From positions 1 through 37,763 of the forward strand of contig PYSS01000205.1 of the NCBI GenBank assembly GCA_003049465.1: DNA of 37,763 nucleotides, given 5' to 3'. This DNA comes from Magnaporthiopsis rhizophila. Lineage: Eukaryota; Ascomycota; Sordariomycetes; Magnaporthales; Magnaporthaceae. Shown piece after piece: positions 21,136 to 31,124 of the stretch (position 1 is its first letter; every line of letters starts with the position of its first letter). A program made the translations under genes and the position numbers. The notes below the pieces were generated by a model. That model saw nothing but the letters and a program-made list of their open reading frames with translations, did not search any database and was not told the origin of the DNA.

Positions 21136-22972
21136 CTACAGTCCCTCACGTTCCCTAAACTCGACAAGCGGCCCATCCTTGAGACTAGTAAAGGTATCAA
21201 ACAGCTGAAACTCGCCACGGCGGTGGCGGCCGTACTCGGCGTCTGGCTTCCCGCCCTCGGAAGGATCCAGCACGCCGACGGCGCGGCGCAGGTCGTACGT
21301 GAAGAGCACGCGGGCCAGCGTGGTCGTCATCTCGACGTAGGCCAGGCCCTTGCCGATGCAGCCGCGGGGCCCGATGCTGAAGGGGCAAAAGGCGCTCTGG
21401 GCGGCGGCCACGTCGGCCTCGGACACGGTCCTCCTGCCCTTGTTGCTGCTGCCCGTAGTAACGTCAAACGACGAGCCGGCGATCCAGCGCTCGGGCACGT
21501 ACGAAAAGGGCTCCGGGTAGTAGTCGACGTTGTGGTGGACGGCGTAGTGCGGCGTGCCGACGACGGTTCCGGGCGGAAGGCGCTCCCCGTCGACGACGGC
21601 GCCGCCGGGCAGCACCTCGCGCGGAAGCAGGCCGCCCACCGAGGGCGACAGGCGCATGGCCTCGTCGATGCAGGCGCGCAGGTACGTCAGCGACGTCAGC
21701 TGCGCGCCCTGCCGGATGTCCTCGACGCTCGAGAAGGTGCCGCGCACCTCGGCGGCCGCGCGCGCCAGCGCCGCCGGGCTGCGAACCAGGTAGAAGAGCG
21801 TGGCGGCCATGGCGGTCGAGGTGGTGTCGGAGCCGGCGATGATGCTGTTGGTTTTGTGAGTACGGAAGGACGAAAAAAGTCGGAAATATTGCAACTATAA
21901 AGTACTTACAGCAGGTTAGACTCGGACCACAGCTCGCCCTGCGCAAATCCCAGGCCCGTCTCCGGGTCGCGGGCGCGGAGGAGGTAGTAGAAAAAGTCGC
22001 GGCGGTCGGTCTCGTCACCCAGCCTGGTGCGCTCCGTGAGCTGGGCGCGGCTGTAGACCATGTACCGGGCCCTCCCCGCGGCGACGGAGGGGAAGAGGTA
22101 CCTGTCGAGGCCCAGCTTGTCGATCACGGGCATGGTGCCGCAGATGAGGTGGCGGCGGGCGGCGCCGCCGACCAGGTCCATGGCGAAGCGGTTGTCCTCG
22201 CGCTCGAGCATGTGGAAGGCCTTGCCGAAGGCCAGGTCGCCCAGGATGTCCATGGCGAGCCAGTTGCACCAGTCAGCCATGTTCTTGGGTGGGGTCCAGC
22301 CCTTGCTCTCGGCCGTGGCGCCCCTGCCGATCTCGGCGCAGAACTGACGCTCGTTGGCCAGGATGTAGCGCTCCATCTCCTTCATGGCCGAGTCGGAGAA
22401 GGCGTGCGAGAGGACGCGGCGCTTGCGGGCGTGCATGTCCTTGTCGCGCGAGTTGTGCGTGTTGGGCGTCGGGTGCACAAAAGCATCGTAGAACTCGGCC
22501 TTGCGCACGTTGGCCCGGAAGCCGTAGACATCCTTGAGTGCCGCCGCGCTGTTGATGGAGACGCTATTGGGCCCGAACCGAACGACCCGGCCTTGACGTA
22601 AGTTAATAGGGGAGATTCTTGATGATGTGTTTTTGACGAGCAACTTTCACAACAGTTCTACACGTACCATATTTCTCATGCAGTCTCCAAAACTCCAAGT
22701 GTCGGTCGCCCTTCCAGGCGTGGTAGAGCTGATGTAGGTTGGATACCCGCGCCAGAAAAGGACCTGGATATTTCGCTAGCGGGTGAAACCAGAGTCTATA
22801 CACGGCAACGCACGATATCTGGGGACGACTCCTGTTAGCCACTGGCCATATGTCTTGGTCATTGTCTCGTAATCGTCCCAGGTGGCTCTTTCTGTTGGCT
22901 TACATAGGCGACACCGGCAGCGGCAAACATGCCGAGCCAGGCCAGTATATGGCCCAAGGTCAATGCCGTCAT
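21136..22972 (-). CDS. Cytochrome P450 monooxygenase
   Basis: ER-anchored, haem-thiolate oxidase; substrate unknown. Exons: 22972-22904, 22818-22668, 22591-21910, 21844-21136, giving 536 aa. Introns (22819-22903, 22592-22667, 21845-21909) all restore frame, and two have TTAAC/CTAAC branch sites. Start chosen at MTALTLGHILAWLG, the first ATG, which begins a membrane anchor of about 20 residues. Family marks in order: YRLWFHPLAKYPGP after the anchor, RVVRFGPN, helix-I IIAGSDTTS with the oxygen-activating Asp-Thr, helix-K EAMR (ExxR), VPERW, and haem loop FSIGPRGCIGK with the axial cysteine at about residue 463. All key residues are intact. General similarity is to fungal clans such as benzoate 4-hydroxylase-like and trichothecene-type P450s, but I assign no subfamily. 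It converges with a GST-like gene. Confidence 0.93.
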
Positions 22973-24259
22973 TGTTCGATCGATCTCTAGAAGCACAGCT
23001 TGGAGGGGAAATATGCGCAGAAGATCGGGGAGGAAGATGGGTATGAAACGACGAAAAAAAAGCAACAAGATTAAGACAATTGATTTTTTAGCAGTGACGG
23101 AGGAAAGGTAGAATGCAAGGACAACGGTATCGTTCTAGATTTCTGGCAGCTGGAAAGACTCGGGGCCATTTTGACATACCGAGGTGTCTTACACGGGCAG
23201 CTAGGCTCGGCTTGACGCGGCACAAAGAGCAACCCCTGCGCTCCTCCATCTGGGGATGGTGGGGGTCTCCACTGGGGAGAATTCGGCAGCGGTCTTGACG
23301 CACTCTGACGCTACTGAAAAATACAAGGGCAAGGGCTGGTCAACCCGCACCGAGCAGTCCAGGTGCGGTGATTCGAGACGTCATGCGTGCTGGGAATGCT
23401 TATTCAATTGCAGTCGGTCGAGGTGCCGATCAAGCCAGCGTACCTTGACATAGCAGCCGTGTGACTATTTTTTATTTTATTTTGGCATATGCTCTCGCCG
23501 GCAGCCATTCCTGCATGCAAAGCTTGGCCCGGCTTGTCGGGACCGCGGCTTTTCCACCCGTGCCTAGGTAGGTAGGTAGGTATGCCTGTGGAAGCCGAAA
23601 CGCACCTAGCATTAGGCACTTCTGTCTCGACTCGGAGATGGCTGTCGTCACATTCCAGATCGGGGAGCACACCTCTCAGCGGCTTTTTCGTCATGTGTTC
23701 AGCTGACCTGCGCAGTGGAGCCAATTATGTTGGCGATTGAGTTTTGCCTCGACCGGATTGGACAGCCCAAGCTGGAGCACCAAGCAGCCAAAGTCGGTGA
23801 CGGGATGGACGGTGGATGCCACGGGCCGAAACTGTGTGTTTGTGCCGAGCGCGACTCGGCAGTCCAGGGCTGCCCCCTCTCTCGGGGATCCATGCTCCTG
23901 CATTGGCGTTTGGTAACGCCCCAGTCTCTCTCGCGGGAAAACATCCCGTCGGCCGGGCTTCGGTCTTTGCGGCATGGAAATCATCGGCCCGCCTCGTATT
24001 GTCCTTGACGGCTTCTCGCTACTTTTCCTGCGGCTTATGCACATGGATGGTATGCAACAAAGGACTTTTGCTTTTTGCTTGCCTGCTCAGCAGTTTATCG
24101 TACAAACCTCCCACGCAGCTTTACACGCCTCTTTCCCTGATATATCGGCCCACGTATGTGTACACAACCTCACAGGAAGAAATCCATCCAGCACCGATCT
24201 CGGAACGACATGACAGAAACAGATTCTACCCTTTTACATACCACGCCCTCCCTTCTAGT
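22973..24259. other. Intergenic: P450 upstream region and CWH43 3' flank
   Basis: 1.3 kb. It contains the P450 promoter and a TAGG microsatellite. Open frames crossing into 24859 are the antisense shadow of the CWH43 end. No RNA gene was recognised. Confidence 0.5.
23565..23582 (+). repeat. TAGG tetranucleotide microsatellite
   Basis: Four and a half TAGG units about 590 nt upstream of the P450 start; same unit as the intronic tract at 2727. Confidence 0.9.
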
Positions 24260-27200
24260 CTAGTAGTTGTAGTACCTCGGCTCGTCAAAAACGTGGTACC
24301 GGTGCCCGCGGACACCCTCGCCGCGGAACAGGGCCGGGAATCGCCAACCCTCTGGCACCTGCTCCTCCTCGACCCTCGAGTTCCTCGTATCGGCATCGAC
24401 CTCCCACGCCCTCGCCGCGTCGAGCGAGCCGGCCTCGGGCACGACAAACTTGCCCACCTGCAGCTCCGTGTCGGTGATGGTGCCGCGGCTGACGCGCGCG
24501 TACCCCACGCGCCGCAGGCCCTTGAACAGGATGTACTCGCACCACCGGTCCCAGTCGCTTGGGTCGATGTCGTGCATGCCCGAGCCCTCGCTCACGTACG
24601 TATTGTAGTTGCCCTCGAGCGGCCGCGTCACCAGGTAGCTGAGAAGCACCGAAGGCCGGCTGGACGACCCCATGAGGTTGCGCAGGTAGATGGACTGCAG
24701 CCGCCGGTCTTCCGGATCCTCCTCCTGGCCCGAGTGGAATACGAAGATGTCGACGAGCGTTCCGAAGACGTCAATCGTTGCGTGGATCGCGGGTGCCAGC
24801 TCGCCCACAGGGCTGGGCAGCAGGTGGTGCGTCGAGTTGACGATGGGGTACTTGGATAGCAGCGCTGCGCCCCACGTGTGCTTGTTGGGGCCCGGGCCGT
24901 AGTCGACGTACATGCCCAGGTCCTCGGCTATGAACTGCGTCGAGTCGCGGTTGCCCATGATGATGCGCTGCTGGTCCGACTCGAGGAGACCGACCACGTC
25001 GAGCTCGGCGTCCCGAATGAGGTCACGCATCCGCCGCTCCGAGCTCCACATGTCGTTGTCGAGCCCGAAGTGGATAGTCCAGATACCCGCCGTCAGCACT
25101 CTGTCCGATCCGTGGTATGGCTTATAGTCGTTGGTCGGGAACCGCAGGAACGACGCCACTAGGAACATCACATTCAGTGCCCCGAGAACACTCGCGTAGT
25201 GCTTGCGGTGTTGCACGGTGGCGCGCGACGGCTTTTGCTGCTGCACGCCGTTGTTCTTCTTGGGCGTCTTGGCCGCGTTGAGGTTGAAGACGCCGCAGCC
25301 GATGAGAATCATCATCGTGGCCATGACCCAGTCCGTGTGCTCGCGCACCAGGGGACCACCGGGCACGAAGGCATATGCGACGACCCACACGTGGAAAAGC
25401 ACCATAAAGTTGTAGATGAAGAAGCCAAGTCCAAAGGTCAAGCCCGGCGAACGCTTGGCCGCGTCCTTGAGCAGCGGGACGGCGACGGCCATCAGGTACG
25501 TCGCGAGACCGAGGGCACCATAGTATCCGTTCCAGTGGTGGCGCGTTGTGAGAATGGCTGCGCCGAAGCAGCCTGCCCCATACGCTGTCCAAAGGCTGGC
25601 CACGCCTGGGCGGTATGTGCCGATCAGGATGCCGGCCGTCATAGCGAAGATGGTGTAGTAGGCCGACGTGTTGGAAGTCGGGCCACGAATCGGGTATCCG
25701 TCCCAGACCCAGAGGATCATGGTGCTCGTGTCGGAAAGCAGCGAGTGCAGAGCGAAGAACAGGCCGCCGACACCACACGCCGCCAGGAAGTTGGAGCCAG
25801 TCTTGATCTGCGCCCCGGTTGTGTTCAGCGGGCCCCTGCGGCTGTAGCGCAGAGCACCCCAGAGCCCGAAGATCAGACCGGTGTAGTTCCATCCGCCGTT
25901 GGGGGCATGCATGATGGGCCAGATGGGGTTGAGCGTGCGGTTGGCGAACTTGACGACGCTCGAGAGGATGAGACCGACAAGCAAAGAGAGAACACGGAGC
26001 TCCAGGCGGCCCTCATGGACCGACTCCGAGTGAAGCGTAGCCACCCACGCCAGGCACTGGAGCGCGAGGCCGGCGCCGACGGTGCAAAGACGTTGGATGG
26101 GATCCTTGACGAGGAATGCCAGCAGGCCCGTAAGGGACAGAAGGTGGAAGAAGCGCTGGTTGCCTATGACGAGCCTCTTCAAAGGGCCAATACCGAGGAA
26201 CATGGGGGCAATGGTGCACATAACAAATGCCTCGAAGCCAGAAATCCCCATAAACCAGAGCGGGAAGTCTGCGCCCTTGTGTAAGTCAATGGAAACGACG
26301 CAAGTGAAAATTACGGGGTACTTACACCACACGACGGCGCCCAGGCTGGTCAGGACGGACCAAAAGACGAACTGTTGTTCCGGCTCAGGTTAGAAACACT
26401 GCTTGTCTTTGGCATGGAATGACCGGAAAGCAACTTACTCCATGGTAAACATCCGCGGCGATGTCCATGATGTCCGAGGGCGTGACTTTTGGGTTCGCTG
26501 CGGCGGCGGCGGCCTTCTCTTTTCTGCAAATCAGGGGTTAGACAGTATTTCGGCCAGATTTGGGGCGTAATGCCGCTGCGACAGCATGCAGTGCCACGAT
26601 CAACGGTATCGAGGGCGACTTACTCCTTCTCAACGACGGCAGACGGCTGGGAAGAGGTCGCACTGTTGGATATCCACATTTGCTTTAGAACAGATCCTGG
26701 AGGACTCTGGTTGTATTGAGCAAGACCAGATACGCTGCTGTACAGGCTCATTTGCGGTATGCGCTCTACGCAGGAAGCCAATTCACATACCCCTGGCTTG
26801 CTCCCTTCACATCCTTGACGACCAGCTCAAAGGCATCAAAGTCCAGGGCAGTCACGGCGTCAAACGCCACGTCAAACAGAATCAGGGACCACTCGAAGAA
26901 GGCGTATATGGTGTATGCTGCCGGCGTCCACAAAAGTCAGTAGCCGTCCCTGGCCGGGCCATCGGCGGGGAAGCAAAGCACCCTAAGGGGCTACTTACCA
27001 CCAGCCACCCTGTGCACCTTGTGCTGGATGAAGAAGTATATCAGGGGCACAAGCGTGCCGAAGAAGGCGAAGCAGAAGTACTTGCGGTACCTGATCGCCT
27101 GCGGGTTGGGCGGGCTGAGCGAGATGCAGCCGGCGGTCCAGGGGATGGTGCAGACGATGTAGGAGATCATGAGGATGTCGTGCCAGTCGTGGTCGTCGGT

Positions 27201-27702
27201 CGAGGTGACGTAGGTCCAGCCGCCGCAGGTCATGGTACGGACGACACCCATGGCGGCGATGAACTTGGCCAGCGCGCCGCCGCGCCCGCGCGTGAGGAGG
27301 TACCAGAGGCCGACGAGAGCGAAGCGGGGACCCGAAGTTAGGGCGATGAAGAGCATGAAGACGGAGCGCTCGGGATAGCGGTCGCCGATGGTAGCCGAGA
27401 CCGAGGGAAACCACTCGTCCGGGTAGCCGTACCACTCATTCTGGACGATCTTGTGGTAGTGGAGCGACAGGCCGACGATGAGGGCGAGGAGGAAGGCAGC
27501 TGGGAGGCATGGGACCGAGGAGAGTCCGGAGTTTGGTCAGCCCACGCGCCGTGCGATGCGATGCGCAAACAAGGGATTGGGGAGCAGAGAGGGAGGCGAT
27601 GGACATACAGTACGCTGTAGCCGTGTGTAGCCAGCTGATCCACTTCCCGTTAAAAGTCAAGAGCACGCCGGTGTCCTTGTCCTTGTATTTTGGCGGCGCC
27701 AT
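24260..27702 (-). CDS. CWH43: Cwh43, GPI-anchor lipid remodelling protein (PGAP2 + PGAP2IP fusion)
   Basis: ER multispanning protein that in yeast exchanges GPI lipid for ceramide and affects wall integrity. Exons: 27702-27609, 27499-26999, 26917-26791, 26737-26624, 26523-26439, 26371-26326, 26268-24260, giving 991 aa (yeast 953). Start MAPPKYKDKDTG is the first ATG. The N-terminal third is PGAP2/Frag1-like, with EWYGYPDEWFPSVSATIGDR, GGWTYVTSTDDHDWHD and AYTIYAFFEWSLILFD. A variable linker (exons 4-5, Ala/Lys-rich) leads to a second membrane block starting YFPLWFMGISGFEAF with about ten helices, then a soluble C-terminal domain of the exo/endonuclease-phosphatase fold (AGIWTIHFGLDNDMW, VVGLLESD, ALLSKYPI, IFVFHSGQEED). 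All six introns lie in the first third. The acceptor before exon 4 could be about 30 nt later in the same frame. Others are well fixed by conservation. Confidence 0.92.
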
Positions 27703-28050
27703 CTTGGGCGGCTTGGGGAGAGGACGACAGTCGATCGAGAAGCGAGCGCACCTCCCATCCGCGACCGACGCAAGAGAAAGCAGGAAAACGAAGGGAAATA
27801 GGCAAGACAAAGGGAAGACGCAATCCTGCAGCGACAAAAATTACAGATATGCAAAGATAACCCGGAAAAAGAACGTGTGGGAGGGCTAGGCGAGAAAAAA
27901 GAAGGTGACTTATGGCTGAAGATCGAGGTCGGGATGCCGAAGCTCCAGAAAGCTCCAGCAGCGCAATTGCAAGCTGTTGGCCCAGACCCCGGTCGATTGG
28001 ATGAGCGGATCGGGCTCTCGGGCCCGCAATCTGACGACGCTGGCTCGTCA

Positions 28051-28056
28051 CACGTG
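28051..28056. promoter_or_regulatory. CACGTG E-box upstream of CWH43
   Basis: Palindromic site in the context cacacgtgatc. CACGTG binds bHLH regulators such as Cbf1 homologues; binding here is inferred from the motif only. A second cacgtgatc occurs at 32327 between the ELYS and SMC4 genes. Confidence 0.35.
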
Positions 28057-28209
28057 ATCGGCCCTGCGCATGTCAGCCCCTGAAGTTGTGGATGTATGTC
28101 ACCATCGAGAACATCAAAGTGCCAGCAGATAAAAAGAAACATTCGCATGTCAAGAGGCAATAAGCGATCAGGTACTCATGTATACAAGCTATATAAAACA
28201 TAACTTTCC

Positions 28210-28210
<1 letters not shown>

Positions 28211-28240
<30 letters not shown>
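28211..28240 (+). repeat. 30-nt poly(A) tract
   Basis: Uninterrupted homopolymer about 510 nt upstream of CWH43 and 160 nt past the collagen-like gene's stop codon. Length is likely unstable and may be misassembled. Confidence 0.9.
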
Positions 28241-28243
<3 letters not shown>

Positions 28244-28399
28244 CCATCCGAGTTGACAAAAGAAGCGGTAGCAAATGTCGACGGTTCGGGGAGGAAGGGG
28301 CGGGTGAAAAAATACAGCGACTATGGGAAGCGAAACGAAGACAAACTAGAGAAGGGACAAGAAGAAGAGGAAGAAGATTTGATGACAGCAGCTGAAGGC

Positions 28400-29863
28400 T
28401 CAATAAATATGCCAGCCCGTCCCGTTAACATTTCCGGCGACGTAGCCGTTCTGCGCACTCGGCCCGAAAACTGGTGGTGGTCTGTAGCCACCATCATCGT
28501 ATGGGCCGAGTGCGCCTCTGGGTGGAGCGTCACCAGCACATCCATTGCCTCTTGGCCGACTGGAAATCACGGTTTCCCAATAGCCAAGGTGACTTGAGGA
28601 ACGGCGGCGGTGACTCGAATATCCGTTTGGCGTGAAAGGACGCCTGGTCGAGCCGTTAGCAGTGGCGGTGGCGGTGGCGGTTCCGGGTGGCCCGGGGGAT
28701 CCACGGCGGTCTGGTCTCCCGTATCTCCCAGGAGACCCATCCTTTCCATCGACGCCGTCTCTTCCGGATCGCCCCCTCCTCCCGGGGCGCCCTTTCCTTC
28801 CGCGAGGACCATCCTCTCCGCGAGATCCGGGAAGTCCATCATTCCCGGGAGGGCCCTGAGGGCCCTGAGGACCCGGGGGTCCGGTGGGTCCAGGCTCTCC
28901 TTGGGCGCCGGGTGGTCCGGTATCACCTGGTGGTCCAGGCCGTCCGTCGCTTCCGGCCGGACCTACTGGCCCCATGGGGCCATCAGGGCCTGCCGGTCCT
29001 CTCGAGCCCTGCGGCCCCGGAAGCCCTGTCTGACCGGGAACTCCTTGGATGCCAGGAGGACCCGGAAGACCTTGAGGGCCCGGAACGCCGGGCCGGCCAG
29101 CGGGCCCTGCGGGGCCGGCGTCACCCTTGTTGCCCTTTTCTCCCTTGTCTCCACGAGCTCCCGTTTCTCCGGGCGGGCCCTGTGGACCCTGTGGACCTTG
29201 TGTCCCTTGTGCCCCCGGTACCCCTTGTGGCCCTTGGGGTCCTTGTGGTCCTTGCGTCCCTTGTGGCCCCTGAGCACCGTTAGCTCCCGCCGCTCCCCTG
29301 GCTCCGGCAGGCCCCATAGGACCCCCGATGCAGACATGGCCCCGGCAGTGGAAGCATCTTGGGCGACGCGTCGCTGGCATTGTCGTAAAAGACCATGATG
29401 TCGGCTTGGGCGGCGTCGGGCGCGGTGACGGTGAGGAGTGCCCGCCTCCCCTGAGACGCGGCCTTCTTCTTCGATATCTCCGGCATAAGCACCACATGGC
29501 GCCGGCCGTGATGGCTGTGAGGATCACGACGACAGCGACTATGGCAGCCTCGACACCCCCAAGTGTCCCGTTGGAGGCGGTGGCATCGTTGGCCTCACGG
29601 TCCGGCTGTCTAGTCGTGAGGGCGGCGGGCTCGCCGGCCTGGAACTGATTGGGGTAGCTGGTGACTGTCCCGAGTAGGAGTGTCGAGAGCTCGATCCGTG
29701 AATTTCGGGACACAGTCAGTGTCACATAGTGTGACCTAACCACCGGGATCTTGGTGTCCCTGATGACGATGCTCTTGGGCTCAAGAGTCACAGATGCAAC
29801 GATAGTGCGCAGAGGAGGTGTTGATGATAGCAGGTCGGTGGTGTGTCCAGCTGGGAGCCTCAT
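28400..29863 (-). CDS. Membrane-anchored collagen-like (Gly-X-Y) protein, 5' end uncertain
   Basis: Function unknown. From the first in-frame ATG (29863) the product is 487 aa; the frame stays open to 29950, then a TAA. An acceptor-like ..aatcag at about 29902 behind a TTAACTAA branch-like site suggests an earlier exon. Residues 1-103 have no signal peptide, with beta-rich SIVIRDTKIPVVRS and YVTLTVSRNS. One helix spans about 104-127 (VEAAIVAVVVILTAITAG), followed by the very basic CRRYRRRRPRLR. A Pro/Ser stretch and a Cys cluster (CFHCRGHVC) lead into 68 uninterrupted Gly-X-Y triplets (residues 181-384), one DRR break, then three more. Many triplets are GPQ, GPP or GPA, with charged GDK-GEK and GRK-GRP-GRR blocks. 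A Tyr/Pro/Asn-rich tail ends the protein. The positive-inside rule puts the collagen part in the cytosol, which is odd. Confidence 0.78.
   Translation of the reverse strand: MRLPAGHTTDLLSSTPPLRTIVASVTLEPKSIVIRDTKIPVVRSHYVTLTVSRNSRIELSTLLLGTVTSYPNQFQAGEPAALTTRQPDREANDATASNGTLGGVEAAIVAVVVILTAITAGAMWCLCRRYRRRRPRLRGGGHSSPSPRPTPPKPTSWSFTTMPATRRPRCFHCRGHVCIGGPMGPAGARGAAGANGAQGPQGTQGPQGPQGPQGVPGAQGTQGPQGPQGPPGETGARGDKGEKGNKGDAGPAGPAGRPGVPGPQGLPGPPGIQGVPGQTGLPGPQGSRGPAGPDGPMGPVGPAGSDGRPGPPGDTGPPGAQGEPGPTGPPGPQGPQGPPGNDGLPGSRGEDGPRGRKGRPGRRGRSGRDGVDGKDGSPGRYGRPDRRGSPGPPGTATATATANGSTRRPFTPNGYSSHRRRSSSHLGYWETVISSRPRGNGCAGDAPPRGALGPYDDGGYRPPPVFGPSAQNGYVAGNVNGTGWHIY
28685..29323 (-). repeat. Collagen-type nonapeptide-phase repeat (9-nt period)
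   Basis: Glycine codon every nine nt for 68 triplets from 29323 down to 28712, then one aspartate-led triplet and three more. The DNA shows a matching 9-nt and 18-nt periodicity, which makes misaligned expansion likely. Confidence 0.9.
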
Positions 29864-31124
29864 CTTTTTTCCGGCGAAGAGCGTTTCGATATATAAGAAC
29901 AACTGATTCAGGCCGAGAGTCGCCACCGTGTTGTAGCGACCGAGACGCGTTTAGTTAAGACACAGCGACATAATTACAAGATCACAGGAAAGAAGTGGGA
30001 AGAGAGGGAATAAAGGGCGCTTTCCACGATGCGGCGTGACCTCTACACGCCATCCTTCTTGCGCCCCTAGGAGGGTGCCCGCTGCCTGGGCTCGTATAGA
30101 ATGCATCTTCCCTTGGCAAGCCCGTCCCCGAGGACATCACTGATAGACTCGAGGTGTCCCGCTTCAAGCTTTGTGTCAGGGTGGTCAATACCGTTGTTGC
30201 GTATTCGAGGGGGTCCTCCACAACAGCCGAATGAATGCAGCCTGCTGACAGCATGGACCAATCCTAACGGCTATGGTAGACGGTGGATTACCGACGTATC
30301 CTCAGGCAGCGGCGGGCCAGGGCCGGGTGTCTGCATAGGGAATAATAATGTAGGAGGCCCGCCAGCGGGATATATGACGGAAGGCCAGCCGTGGGAGTGA
30401 TCGACTTGGTCAAGACATTGCGCAGAATCGGTGTTACCGATGGCAGATTCCTTGGGCCGAGGTGCATGGTGGGTGTCACACTGTCATACCTGGATGGGGG
30501 GACAACAGCCAATTTTGGCATGAGCTGCAGCCGGAGACTTGTCCAGATTGCAGGCAAACATTGACCATGTGCATCTTTGGACACGAGGTCGCCTTTCATT
30601 GGCGACGACAGGCTCCGCGGTGTTACAGCAGACGCCAACGTCCACGTACATACCCGGTGACAAATCCATGCTGCAGGTGCCGCAGTTTTGGTGACTGGTA
30701 GGCGTTGATCATTGGCCACGGAGGGTTGCAATCTCGGCTCGACACAAACACACGACCCTTGCAGGGCGAGAGGCAAGCATATGATTCGACAACGGGGGAG
30801 TGGGCTTGCGCAAAAAAGACGCGCCCACTTCGCCCGACAAAAGAGAGAAGGTCTCAGCAGAGACATGGTGACGCGGAAACGGAAGGGGTCCAGGCAAGCA
30901 GAGCTGGCACCTAGCCCTTCATGCAGACGACAGCATAGGGCGCATCTGGGGCGAGAATATGTCGCCGAGTATTGGTCCAAGGCTCTCTGCCACACACGTG
31001 GACGTGGACTCGAGTTGATTAACGCCATCGCTATGCAAAGAAAGAGCCCAGCTCCAGGCGCAATATTAACAAACAGATTGATTAAGAGGCAGCGGGGTCG
31101 GCCTCAAGCGGCTCGGGTCATACG
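29864..31124. other. Unresolved region between collagen-like gene and ELYS-domain gene
   Basis: About 1.26 kb. Besides the Cys-rich segment at 30292-30694, minus-strand frames at 30067-30254 read AVVEDPLEYATTVLTTL or, shifted, GHLESISDVLGDGLAKG; both have partly coding-like composition and may be exon pieces. I could not join them into one model. Confidence 0.35.
30292..30694 (-). pseudogene. Cys-rich coding-like segment with one in-frame TGA; unresolved exon(s)
   Basis: Reading 30693 downward gives a frame with secreted-protein character: NCGTCSMDLSPGMYVDVG, VCCNTAEP, CTWSMFACNLDKSP, KIGCCPPIQ, then a TGA (30484-30486), then QCDTHHAPRPKESAIGNTDS, QCLDQVDHSHGWPS and a Pro-rich end at EDTS. 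It is bounded by an acceptor-like taccag (30695-30696) with an upstream tgatcaac, and by a GTAATC donor-like site at 30290-30291. A GTATGA donor sits exactly at the TGA, but the only in-frame acceptor would leave a 39-nt intron, unusually short. Either this is part of an upstream ectodomain of the collagen-like gene, a separate small secreted-protein gene, or a decaying one. No signal peptide could be placed. Confidence 0.35.

Larger units (their letters stand above)
27703..28399. other. CWH43 upstream region and collagen-gene 3' flank
   Basis: 697 bp. It contains a CACGTG E-box at 28051-28056, 349 nt before the CWH43 ATG, and a 30-nt A tract at 28211-28240. No coding frame is credible. Confidence 0.55.

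Noticed and set aside
21007..21900. 297-codon plus-strand frame
   Set aside because: Lies antisense to the last P450 exon; an artefact of GC-rich codons on the other strand.
16876..22972. Secondary-metabolite gene cluster (GH5, GST, P450)
   Set aside because: No polyketide, peptide or terpene synthase, transporter or local regulator is present; flanks are housekeeping genes.
25199..26284. 361-codon plus-strand frame
   Set aside because: Antisense to the long CWH43 exon; composition (Glu/Gly/Ala/Val/Arg) is typical of a GC-rich shadow.
28685..29323. CRISPR-like regular repeat
   Set aside because: The 9-nt periodicity comes from Gly-X-Y codons; there are no constant repeats with unique spacers, and the host is eukaryotic.
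30292..30694. Hydrophobin-like reading of the Cys-rich segment
   Set aside because: Two CC pairs are present, but spacing and order (C, C, CC, C, C, CC) do not fit the hydrophobin C-CC-C-C-CC-C pattern.
30288..31028. 246-codon minus-strand open frame
   Set aside because: Composition is rich in Cys, Arg, Leu and Trp with no domain. A frame shifted relative to it (30292-30694) has clearly more coding-like residues, so this looks like its shadow.
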